Shown here: one piece after another, positions 1 through 6,397 of the stretch
How the letters are laid out: each line of letters opens with the position of its first letter
Numbering within the stretch: position 1 is the stretch's first letter
Assembly (NCBI GenBank): GCA_021151615.1
Contig: JAGKXA010000194.1
Coordinates: 1 to 8,196 of the forward strand
DNA length: 8,196 nt
DNA from: Cellvibrionaceae bacterium
Lineage (GTDB): Bacteria; Pseudomonadota; Gammaproteobacteria; Pseudomonadales; Cellvibrionaceae
Reading direction: 5' to 3'
Made by a program: the position numbers and the translations under genes
Notes under the pieces: model-generated
The model's database searches: none
What the model was told of the DNA's origin: nothing
Seen by the model: only the letters and a program-made list of their open reading frames with translations

Positions 1-279
1 GATATCTATAAGGTAGTGAGATCTGCTAGAGAGACTGAACGTTCCGATTGGGTTTTACTTTATGAGCATATAGATGCCGATAGAGCGATTGAAATAAATA
101 ATAGATATTTACAAATTGGGTGTCGTTTCGATATACAAAACAATGCTGATGTCGATATTTTCCTTTTTGGTATTTCATTAGATATATGGCCAATATCAAG
201 TAAATCAGCTAACAAGTACCTGCACAGCGACCGCAAAAAGCTTTGCTTAAAAGACAGCAAACCTTTTGGGTGCGTGTGA
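1..279 (+). CDS. 3' end of an unrecognised gene (5'-truncated by window)
   Basis: The frame is open from the first base (codons GAT ATC TAT AAG) to a TGA at 277-279, so this is probably the last 92 codons of a longer gene. A GTG at 16 is the first start-like codon in view but need not be the true start. The protein tail is hydrophilic and mixed in charge, with no membrane segment. It has a short Asp/Ile-rich stretch (DADRAIEINN, then NADVDIFLFGISLDIW) and a basic end (SDRKKLCLKDSK). I recognise no family. The base composition is AT-rich like the kinase gene that follows, and the stop overlaps a possible GTG start of that gene (GTGA at 276-279). The two genes are therefore probably co-transcribed, and this protein could be a partner or substrate of the kinase (inference). 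Confidence 0.55.
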   Translation, partial: DIYKVVRSARETERSDWVLLYEHIDADRAIEINNRYLQIGCRFDIQNNADVDIFLFGISLDIWPISSKSANKYLHSDRKKLCLKDSKPFGCV

Positions 280-296
280 GGTGGGCATTAGCCAAA

Positions 297-1184
297 ATGG
301 AGAGAGCAACATTGAATCAAATGGAGTCACCTAAGCAATTCGTTCTTCCACAATATGGAGAAATGATAGTTTGCAACAATACGAATTATTACATAGGGCG
401 TTTTATAAATAGTGGATCATTCGGTTCAGTATTTGAATGCAATGACGAATGGAGTAATTTTTTGGTTGCAAAGGTGCTGGAACCAAAGAATATGAAGTCG
501 TATGATCAAATCCGTGAAGAATGGTTATACGAGCTCAATAATTTGGTGCAACTTAGACACCCTAATATAACCTACATACACGACGCATTTGAGTATAAAG
601 ATACGTTTTATATAATTGTTGAACGTTGTGATATGAATCTATCTGAATTAATGTCTCAAAATGAATTTCAAGGTGAATTGTGGTTGCCTTACATTGCTCG
701 AGATGTTTTGCATGGTCTCGAGTATATCCACAAAAATGGATACGTTCATAAGGATATCCATCCAGGGAATATTCTTGTGTCAAAGCATTTTGATCTAATG
801 GTTCCACAAAAAGATCCGGTTTGGAGTTTTAAAATTGGTGATTTAGGTATTAGCAATTTAGAAGGGAATATAAGGCTTTTTAATACCATCCTGGCTCAGT
901 GGATGCTTCCCCCTGAATATTTAAATCCCAATGAATTTGGAATGGTAGGAAAGACGGTAGATATTTATCATAGTGCTCTTCTATTCCTTTCTCTATTGCT
1001 AAATCAAAATATTACATTCACAAATGAGGAAATACTTGCAGGCAAGCCTAGAATAATAGCTGAGAGTCTAAATTCTCCTTATGCAGCACCAATATCAAGA
1101 GCTTTGAGAAGGCATGCATCATCTAGAACCCAGTCAGCGTTACAATTTTGGCGCGAAATTTCAAACGTTATTCCAAGGCAATAG
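297..1184 (+). CDS. Ser/Thr protein kinase, kinase domain only
   Basis: Predicted soluble eukaryotic-like protein kinase of 295 aa that would transfer phosphate from ATP to Ser/Thr of an unknown target. Counting from ATG 297, the glycine loop is N-S-G-S-F-G-S-V (38-45; the first Gly is Asn). The ATP-binding Lys is K59 (LVAKVLE) and the likely helix-C Glu is E79, before RHPNI. The catalytic loop is HKDIHPGN (151-158), with D153 as base and Lys replacing the usual Arg of HRD. The metal-binding motif is DLG (182-184) instead of DFG. PPE (205-207) stands for APE, and D222 is in the VDIYHSALLF helix. All core catalytic residues are present, so it should be active. No transmembrane segment or sensor domain follows; the protein ends just after the C-lobe. 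The start is uncertain: ATG 297 has AGGTGG 12 bases upstream, GTG 276 overlaps the previous stop, and TTG 243 also extends the frame. None changes the kinase domain. Composition is AT-rich, which suggests transfer. A role in defence or stress signalling is only a guess. Confidence 0.88.
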   Translation: MERATLNQMESPKQFVLPQYGEMIVCNNTNYYIGRFINSGSFGSVFECNDEWSNFLVAKVLEPKNMKSYDQIREEWLYELNNLVQLRHPNITYIHDAFEYKDTFYIIVERCDMNLSELMSQNEFQGELWLPYIARDVLHGLEYIHKNGYVHKDIHPGNILVSKHFDLMVPQKDPVWSFKIGDLGISNLEGNIRLFNTILAQWMLPPEYLNPNEFGMVGKTVDIYHSALLFLSLLLNQNITFTNEEILAGKPRIIAESLNSPYAAPISRALRRHASSRTQSALQFWREISNVIPRQ

Positions 1185-1345
1185 ACTTGCTTTTACGAGC
1201 GACTGCGTGAAAACTAGGAAAGATTGGCACCAAACTAATCCTCATCTCTAGCGCAACTCCTCTTACCAAGGTCCGCAATTGGCCGGTTTGCGAAGTAAAG
1301 TAGTTTAAAGATTTTGAACAGCTGAGAAGCTAGTTGGTGAGTTGT
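1185..1345. other. intergenic gap, nothing recognised
   Basis: These 161 bases between the kinase and the small gene show no convincing coding frame, RNA gene or strong terminator hairpin. GGTGAG at 1336-1341 could serve as a ribosome site for the next gene. Confidence 0.5.
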
Positions 1346-1567
1346 ATGGGGTATAAGGTTTATTTACACAAATTTGAAAATGGAGATTCTGCAAGTATTC
1401 ACTATGCCACTACAAGCACCTGTTTTTTCGGCCCTAACCTAGAGTTTGTGTATACACGAAGTGAAATGAATGACCACTACCCACAAGGATTGATTGAACA
1501 TTTACAGGATGGCCCCAAGAAAATTGCATCACCCGCTGAAGCATGGTCACATGCACAACGCCATTAA
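1346..1567 (+). CDS. small hypothetical protein, 73 aa
   Basis: Short frame starting at ATG 1346 with GGTGAG just upstream (1336-1341); TTG 1334 and GTG 1337 are alternative starts. The product begins MGYKVYLHKFENGDSASIHY and ends PAEAWSHAQRH. It is soluble, with no signal peptide or membrane helix, and rich in aromatic and His residues. I do not recognise the family. Support for its being real is modest: a plausible ribosome site, balanced amino-acid use, and a hairpin with a partly T-rich tail four bases after the stop. It could instead be a remnant of a larger accessory gene. Confidence 0.4.
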   Translation: MGYKVYLHKFENGDSASIHYATTSTCFFGPNLEFVYTRSEMNDHYPQGLIEHLQDGPKKIASPAEAWSHAQRH

Positions 1568-1570
1568 CAT

Positions 1571-1590
1571 CTTGGGCATTACTGCCCAGG
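1571..1590 (+). terminator. possible intrinsic terminator after the small gene
   Basis: CTTGGGCA (1571-1578) pairs with TGCCCAGG (1583-1590) around a TTAC loop, giving an 8-bp stem with one G-T pair. The tail CTATTCATTTGTC is only moderately T-rich, so termination may be weak. It lies four bases past the stop at 1565-1567 and would separate the upstream genes from the TA module. Confidence 0.45.
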
Positions 1591-1684
1591 CTATTCATTT
1601 GTCATGGTTAAGCGTTGTTGGCTATAGCTGAATTGGCATTGGATTGATGGCTTAGGTTTTGGTGGCAATCTCTCGGATTCGAAT

Positions 1685-1723
1685 ACCTGGAAACCATCTG
1701 CTTGAAAAATAACCACTCCAGGT
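1685..1723. repeat. inverted repeat around the TA -35 box (operator candidate)
   Basis: ACCTGGA (1685-1691) is exactly matched by its reverse complement TCCAGGT (1717-1723), 25 bases apart. The arms bracket the -35 box, and the right arm ends one base before the -10 box. Autoregulation is usual for TA antitoxins, so this is a candidate binding site for the antitoxin or TA complex. Seven-base arms can also arise by chance. Confidence 0.4.
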
Positions 1724-1730
1724 GTAAAAT
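1702..1730 (+). promoter_or_regulatory. sigma70-type promoter of the TA module
   Basis: The -35 box is TTGAAA (1702-1707; 5 of 6 to consensus) and the -10 box is TAAAAT (1725-1730; 5 of 6), with an optimal 17-base spacer. Transcription would start near 1737, leaving a leader of about 27 bases before ATG 1764. Inverted repeats lie around and just after the promoter, which fits repression by the antitoxin. Confidence 0.6.
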
Positions 1731-1750
1731 GTGCCAACACTTGATGGCAC
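1731..1750. repeat. second inverted repeat at the transcription start
   Basis: GTGCCA (1731-1736) and TGGCAC (1745-1750) form a perfect 6-bp inverted repeat with an 8-base spacer, directly after the -10 box. It may be a second operator or a small hairpin in the leader RNA. Confidence 0.35.
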
Positions 1751-1763
1751 AATTGAGGTTTTT

Positions 1764-2090
1764 ATGGAGATGTTTACAGTCAGAGATCTGCGTAATCGCA
1801 CGGGGGAGCTTATCCGCGAGGCGGAGTTAGGGCATTTGTCGCTTGTTACCAAGCATGGGCAACCGGTGTTTGTGGCGGTGCCGTTTGATGAGACCTTGCT
1901 GGAATCAGGCGTCAGGCGGTCTCTTGCAATACGGTTGTTTACAAGCCATCAGGCAACTCTGGTACAGGCTGCGCGTGTGGCAGGGGTATCTGCTTCTGAG
2001 ATGATGGATATATTGGCAGAGAAACAAATCCCTATCGTTGATTACTCAAAGGAAGAGTTGGCGGATGAGCTTGAGCAATTTAAGGACTAA
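1764..2090 (+). CDS. two-domain antitoxin: Phd/YefM-like + UPF0175-like
   Basis: Antitoxin of 108 aa, expected to neutralise the PIN toxin encoded next to it and to repress their shared promoter. Residues 3-47 resemble the Phd/YefM fold: FTVRDLRNRTGELIREAELG, then the HGQPVFVAVP strand pattern typical of that family. Residues 52-106 resemble UPF0175: RSLAIRLF, then a helix-turn-helix-like stretch (TLVQAARVAGVSASEMMDIL), the IPIVDY strand and an acidic tail (EELADELEQF). UPF0175 proteins usually have a different, shorter N-terminal part, so this is a domain fusion or swap. The start ATG 1764 is chosen because GAGG (1755-1758) sits five bases upstream. ATG 1770 and GTG 1731 are alternatives, and 1731 would leave almost no leader after the promoter. 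The gene overlaps the toxin gene by 26 bases. The assignments rest on pattern recognition; the UPF0175 half is slightly less certain than the Phd half. Confidence 0.82.
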   Translation: MEMFTVRDLRNRTGELIREAELGHLSLVTKHGQPVFVAVPFDETLLESGVRRSLAIRLFTSHQATLVQAARVAGVSASEMMDILAEKQIPIVDYSKEELADELEQFKD

Positions 2091-2568
2091 TCAATTATTG
2101 GTGGCCGATACCAGCCCATTATTGGCCTTGGCCCGGTTGGATTTTTTGGCGCTATTAGGGCAATTGTTTTCTTCAGTTTGCGTTACCCACACAGTTATCA
2201 CCGAATGCCTGGCTAAACCGGAATCCAGTGATGCCATGCGCATCAAAGAGGCTGTGGAAAGTGGCCGGTTAATTATCGTTGATGACCCCGCAGTGAGGCC
2301 TTCACTCAAACACCTGGATTCAGGGGAAATGTCTGTATTGGAATACGCTATCCAATATTCAGCAACAGTTCTTATTGACGAACGTGCAGGGCGTTTAGTG
2401 GCCAAGGCGCATCATTTAAATGTTGTTGGTACGCTGGGCATTTTGTTGCTAGCAAAACGAAAGGGATTGCTGCCATTTATCAAACCAAAAATTTTTGAAC
2501 TTAAACGTTCAGGTTACTTTATCAGTGACCTTCTAATTTCTCATGTTTTGGAGTTGGCTGATGAGTGA
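2065..2568 (+). CDS. PIN-domain toxin, DUF3368 type
   Basis: Predicted Mg-dependent ribonuclease toxin of 167 aa. Counting from ATG 2065, it shows the DUF3368 signature in order: ADTSPLLAL with D15, an acidic residue in the first helices (E47, VITECLA), LDSGE (84-88), LIDERAGR with D105, and VVGTLGILLLAKRKGLL (120-136), followed by a C-terminal helical part. D15, E47, E88 and D105 are the likely metal-binding acids of the PIN fold. The start is set at ATG 2065, with AGGAAG (2050-2055) nine bases upstream. A TTG at 2038 adds nine residues without a family match, and GTG 2101 would begin closer to the usual N-terminus. The overlap with the antitoxin gene suggests coupled translation. DUF3368 proteins are commonly paired with UPF0175 antitoxins (family knowledge), as here. 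No inactivating change is visible. Confidence 0.87.
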   Translation: MSLSNLRTNQLLVADTSPLLALARLDFLALLGQLFSSVCVTHTVITECLAKPESSDAMRIKEAVESGRLIIVDDPAVRPSLKHLDSGEMSVLEYAIQYSATVLIDERAGRLVAKAHHLNVVGTLGILLLAKRKGLLPFIKPKIFELKRSGYFISDLLISHVLELADE

Positions 2569-2695
2569 AAATTTTTCACCGCCATTAAAACCCATCCCTA
2601 TGAAAGATCGTATTTCGATGATCTTTATCCAATACAGTCAAATCGATGTAGTCTTTTCAATGAGGTATGAGTATTTAATGTTCGGAAGACAATAA
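2561..2695 (+). pseudogene. N-terminal scar of type I-E CRISPR integrase gene cas1
   Basis: Frame of 44 codons, ATG 2561 to TAA 2693-2695. Residues 6-30 contain PPLKPIPMKDRISMIF and QYSQIDV. This closely matches the N-terminus of type I-E Cas1 as I remember it from E. coli (PLNPIPLKDRVSMIF then QYGQIDV). Full-length Cas1 is about 300 aa and builds spacers into CRISPR arrays with Cas2. Here similarity stops near codon 31 (about 2651), where DGAFVLID-like sequence should follow; neither of the other two plus-strand frames restores it. The remaining 13 codons are unrelated. All catalytic residues of Cas1 lie in the missing part, so no integrase activity is possible. The frame overlaps the toxin stop by 8 bases (ATGAGTGA), and its own stop overlaps the rimJ start (TAATG). 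No CRISPR repeats or other cas pieces were seen in the window. Whether the short peptide is still made is unknown. Confidence 0.78.
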
Positions 2696-3216
2696 TGAAA
2701 TTCAAAAAATCAACTGAAGGCGACGCGCAAGCATTGCTTAATTTTTACACCCAAAACCGTAATCATCTCGCGCCCTGGGAGCCAGAGCGAAGTGAGCATT
2801 TTTACACCCTGGATTACTGGCAAGAACAAGTGAAAAATCGGGCTGTTGAGATGCAAGAGGGAAGGGCTGCCTATTTTGTTGCGCTAGATGATTCAGGAAA
2901 TGTAATCGCTGTGTGTAACCTGACCAATATTGCGCGTGGGGTATTCCAGGCCTGTTATATGGGCTACGCCGTTGCAGAAACTTATCAGGGTAAAGGGGTG
3001 ATGAAGGCGTTGTGCGAATATGTGGTGAATTATGCGTTTGAGGTGTTGCAATTAAATCGCGTGATGTCCAATTATTTGCCACACAATGAGCGCTCGGGCA
3101 ATTTACTTAGATCATTGGGTTTTGAACAAGAGGGTTATGCCCGGCGCTATTTGAAAATTAATGGTAAATGGCAAGATCATGTGCTGACTGCAAGGACTTA
3201 CCCGTTGGTGGTTTAA
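2695..3216 (+). CDS. rimJ: GNAT N-acetyltransferase, RimJ-like
   Basis: Protein of 173 aa in the GNAT superfamily, using acetyl-CoA to acetylate an N-terminal amine; E. coli RimJ acts on ribosomal protein S5. The acetyl-CoA loop is YQGKGVM (Q98-G99-K100-G101), preceded by the beta-strand CYMGYAVAE. The C-terminal half carries the RimJ/RimL signature: NYLPHNERSGNLLRSLGF, then EGYARRYLKINGKWQDHVLTA. This matches E. coli RimJ closely as recalled, and the protein is about 20 residues shorter than that one (194 aa). The start ATG 2695 has GGAAGA (2684-2689) five bases upstream and shares its A with the TAA of the cas1 scar. No strong promoter of its own is evident in the ~130 bases before it, so it may be read from the TA promoter. 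The true substrate could differ from S5. It ends 10 bp from the convergent dnaE2 stop. Confidence 0.85.
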   Translation: MKFKKSTEGDAQALLNFYTQNRNHLAPWEPERSEHFYTLDYWQEQVKNRAVEMQEGRAAYFVALDDSGNVIAVCNLTNIARGVFQACYMGYAVAETYQGKGVMKALCEYVVNYAFEVLQLNRVMSNYLPHNERSGNLLRSLGFEQEGYARRYLKINGKWQDHVLTARTYPLVV

Positions 3217-3226
3217 TAGCGGCGAA

Positions 3227-6200
3227 TTAATGAAAATCCCGCGAGCTAACACTTAATGTTTTTAAGCAGTGTGTGTAATCCTGCAGGTGGCCAGCAACCA
3301 AATGGATTACCGGCGTTTCGCTATCAGTTGCGTTAATTTCCAGTACGCCCTTAACCACAAGCAATTGTGCATTCAATAAGGGTTCGCGAAAATGAACCTG
3401 GGTTTGGTGCCAGACAACGACGTTGATATTTCCTGTTTCATCTTCCAGTGTTACAAAAATAGTCCCTTTTGCTGTGCCGGGCCTTTGGCGCCCGGTAACT
3501 AACCCGGCTACGCGTACAAAACGGCCGTGGCCAATGCTCGCCAATTCGCGCTGGGTTTTGCAGCGATTAAACGGCGTTTGACTGCGTAATAGTGCCATGG
3601 GGTGTGCGCGCAAACTTAAGCCGGTACTGGCGTAATCATCCAGCATGTCTTTTTCCAGTGATGGTGCGGGCATGCTTAATAAGTCCTGCTGGGTTTCGCT
3701 GGATTGCAATAAAGCGACATGTGGTTTTATGGCGGCTGCTTGCCAGCGCGCTTCGTGGCGATTGCCGGTGAGTTGGGCGAAGGCATCGGCAGCAGCAAGA
3801 TGACCTAAATCAACCGCAGTGAGTGGGGTGCGACGCGAAACATTTTCCAGTGAGGTGAATGGTTTGTTATCACGCCAGCGTTCAATGGCTTGTGCTGCAT
3901 TGGTATCAAGCGAGCGAATTTGGCTAAACCCTAAACGAATGGCGAGAAGAGGTTGTGGGTTGGGAAAAAATTCGGATGTTAATTGATTAGCAGTAATTTC
4001 TTCCAGCTGGTTCTCGTAAACGCTGCAATTAATATCGACTGGCAGCACCATTACGCCGTGACGTTTTGCATCCTGTAGCAATTGTGAGGGTGAATAAAAT
4101 CCCATGGGTTGGCTATTCAATAATGCACAATAAAATGCAGCCGGGTGATGACGCTTACACCAGGAAGAGGCATAACACAATAATGCGAAACTGGCCGAAT
4201 GAGATTCGGGGAATCCATAACCACCAAAACCTTTTATTTGTTCAAAGAGCCGCTGGGCGAAATCCAGTGAATAATTGCGCGCTAACATACCTGCAATAAA
4301 ATCCTGTTCAAAGTTTTCCAGGGTGCTGTTTTTTCCCCAGCTGGCCATGGCGCGGCGTAATTCATCGGCTTTGCCACCGCTAAATCCTGCGGCAACCATG
4401 GCGAGTTTAATGGCCTGCTCCTGAAAAATGGGAACACCCAGGGTGCGTTCCAACACTGGAATTAAATCGTCATGTTCATAAGTGACGGCGGCGGGATTTT
4501 TTCGCCGTTGCAAAAAGGGGTGTACCATTCCGCCCTGAATTGGCCCTGGCCTTACAATGGCGATTTGAATCACCAGGTCATAAAAGGTCGCAGGTCGCAG
4601 GCGCGGTAGCATCGACATTTGCGCACGTGACTCCACCTGGAATACCCCAATACTGTCTGCCATGCGCAACATTTTGTAAGTGGCAGGATCTTCCGGCGGA
4701 ATATCTTGAATTGCTTTTACCTGTGGTTGATACCTGTGAATAATCTGCAAGGTTTTACGCAGTGCGGTTAGCATACCCAACGCCAGTACATCCACTTTTA
4801 ATAACCGCATAGTTTCCAGATCGTCTTTATCCCATTGGATAATGGTGCGTTCAGGCATACTGGCGTTTTCAACCGGCACCAAATCGCTGATGCGATCCTG
4901 CGCTATGACAAAGCCGCCGACATGTTGGGATAAATGACGGGGAAAACCCAGCAATTCATTCACCAGTTGAAAAAATAGCTGCAGCATCTGCCGGGATGGC
5001 GCTGCAATTAAAGGGTTCTCTGCCTGTAATTGCTCATGCGCCTGAGTTAAACGTTGCTCCCACTCCGTGTGTTTGTCCCACCAGGCAACTGAGGCTGCCA
5101 ATTGCGTGATGATTGCAGACTCAAACCCCAGGGCTTTGCCCAAGTCGCGCACCAGGCTGCGGCGACGATAGCAAATAACTGTCGCAGCCAATGCCGCGCG
5201 CTCCCGGCCATATTTTTGATAAATATATTGAATGACTTCTTCGCGTCGCTCATGTTCAAAATCCACATCGATATCGGGCGGTTCATTGCGCTCCCTGGAG
5301 ATGAATCGCTCAAACAATACGTGGATTTGTCCGGGGGAAATTTCAGTGATTCCCAGGCAGTAACACACCACAGAATTGGCTGCCGAGCCGCGCCCCTGGC
5401 ATAATATATTTTGCGCGCGGGCATACTTCACTATGTCATGCACGGTTAAAAAATAATATTCGTAGCGCATTTCTACGATGAGTTGTAACTCTTTCTGGAT
5501 GAGCGCAGTGATATCACCGGGAGTACCTTGAGGGTAGCGCTGTTGTTCACCTTGCTGTACCAAATGCCGTAAATATTGCGCGGGAGAAAATCCTGCGGGT
5601 ACTAATTCTTGCGGATATTGATATTGCAGTTCTTCCATTGAAAATGTACACAGTTCGCGGATTTTCTCCGTCTCTTGTAATAATGCCGGTGGATAAAGTT
5701 TTTCCAGTTGCCCCAGTGTTTTTAAATAAGCCTCACTGTTTGCGCAGGTCTGTGTACCCAAATCCTGTATACGTGTGTTTAGTCGAATGGCCGTGAGCGA
5801 GTCCAGCAGCATTTTACGCTTGCTGCTGTGCATTAATGCGTGCCCGGCAGCGACCAATGGAATACCCAGGGTGCTACCCAGGTGCTGCCAGTCAGCAAAG
5901 TATTGCTGTTCGCCGCTGTGCAATTGATGGTTGATTCCCAGCCATAGCCGTCCCTTAAATGCGCGCGTTAAATAATCAGCCTGTAAATAAATGAGGCTTT
6001 CATTTTTTTGATTGATGGGTTCGCATAGCCAGATAATCAAACAGTGTTGCAAGCGAAAACGCAAATCATCCAGGTGGGCTTCATAATTTCCCTTGTCAGC
6101 GCGCCGCCGGGCAAGGGTAATAAAACCGGAGAGTTCAGCGTATGCCGTACGCGTTGGTGCAATAGCAATCAGGGTAATGCCGTTGGATAATAAAAAACGG

Positions 6201-6397
6201 CTGCCAATAATTAATTCCATTTTATATTCTTGCGCGGCAGCAAAGGCTTTTACGATACCGGCTAATGAGCATTCATCGGTAATGGCGATGGCGCTGTAAC
6301 CTAATTCGGCGGCGCGCGCGACCATTTCTTGCGGGTGGGATGCGCCGGTTAAAAAGGTAAAGTTGGTAGTGGTGTGCAGCTGGGTATAATTCATCAT
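3227..6397 (-). CDS. dnaE2: error-prone DNA polymerase DnaE2 (ImuC)
   Basis: C-family alpha-subunit homologue of 1056 aa, the translesion polymerase of the SOS ImuA-ImuB-DnaE2 mutasome. The PHP domain (about 1-230) starts with the DnaE2-type pattern QLHTTTNFTFLTGASHP and AIAITDECSLAG. The polymerase core has GRGSAANSV (335-343) and PPDIDVDF, with D377 and D379 matching E. coli DnaE D401 and D403. LLKVDVLALG carries D536, matching D555. All three catalytic acids are kept. RPGPIQGGMVHPFL (616-629) and FGGYGFPESHSASFALL (724-740) are further family blocks. A helix-hairpin-helix region (about 840-880) and an OB fold (about 955-1035) finish the protein. Length is normal for DnaE2. ATG 6397 is chosen over GTG 6424 because it gives a TAATG overlap with imuB, has AGGGAG upstream and starts at the family position; ATG 6394 is also possible. 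It is the last gene of the cassette, and no frameshift is seen. Confidence 0.96.
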   Translation of the reverse strand: MMNYTQLHTTTNFTFLTGASHPQEMVARAAELGYSAIAITDECSLAGIVKAFAAAQEYKMELIIGSRFLLSNGITLIAIAPTRTAYAELSGFITLARRRADKGNYEAHLDDLRFRLQHCLIIWLCEPINQKNESLIYLQADYLTRAFKGRLWLGINHQLHSGEQQYFADWQHLGSTLGIPLVAAGHALMHSSKRKMLLDSLTAIRLNTRIQDLGTQTCANSEAYLKTLGQLEKLYPPALLQETEKIRELCTFSMEELQYQYPQELVPAGFSPAQYLRHLVQQGEQQRYPQGTPGDITALIQKELQLIVEMRYEYYFLTVHDIVKYARAQNILCQGRGSAANSVVCYCLGITEISPGQIHVLFERFISRERNEPPDIDVDFEHERREEVIQYIYQKYGRERAALAATVICYRRRSLVRDLGKALGFESAIITQLAASVAWWDKHTEWEQRLTQAHEQLQAENPLIAAPSRQMLQLFFQLVNELLGFPRHLSQHVGGFVIAQDRISDLVPVENASMPERTIIQWDKDDLETMRLLKVDVLALGMLTALRKTLQIIHRYQPQVKAIQDIPPEDPATYKMLRMADSIGVFQVESRAQMSMLPRLRPATFYDLVIQIAIVRPGPIQGGMVHPFLQRRKNPAAVTYEHDDLIPVLERTLGVPIFQEQAIKLAMVAAGFSGGKADELRRAMASWGKNSTLENFEQDFIAGMLARNYSLDFAQRLFEQIKGFGGYGFPESHSASFALLCYASSWCKRHHPAAFYCALLNSQPMGFYSPSQLLQDAKRHGVMVLPVDINCSVYENQLEEITANQLTSEFFPNPQPLLAIRLGFSQIRSLDTNAAQAIERWRDNKPFTSLENVSRRTPLTAVDLGHLAAADAFAQLTGNRHEARWQAAAIKPHVALLQSSETQQDLLSMPAPSLEKDMLDDYASTGLSLRAHPMALLRSQTPFNRCKTQRELASIGHGRFVRVAGLVTGRQRPGTAKGTIFVTLEDETGNINVVVWHQTQVHFREPLLNAQLLVVKGVLEINATDSETPVIHLVAGHLQDYTHCLKTLSVSSRDFH

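Noticed and set aside
243..296. Kinase starting at TTG 243
   Set aside because: It would overlap the upstream gene by 37 bases with a weak start codon and no clear ribosome site; the extra residues match nothing known.
1662..1690. tRNA-like 3' end on the minus strand (TTCGAAT followed by GATTGCCACCA), a possible integration site
   Set aside because: The T-stem arms do not pair, the spacing to CCA is one base off, and no matching acceptor 5' strand or anticodon arm is found upstream.
1652..1852. Minus-strand frame across the TA promoter and antitoxin start
   Set aside because: It overlaps a well-supported promoter and antitoxin gene, and its translation has no recognisable features.
2561..2700. 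CRISPR repeats near the cas1 scar
   Set aside because: No direct repeats of about 28-29 bases with regular spacing are seen here or elsewhere in the window.
5047..5424. Long frames opposite or alongside dnaE2 and imuB
   Set aside because: They lie inside strongly supported genes in other frames and show no domain pattern or ribosome site.
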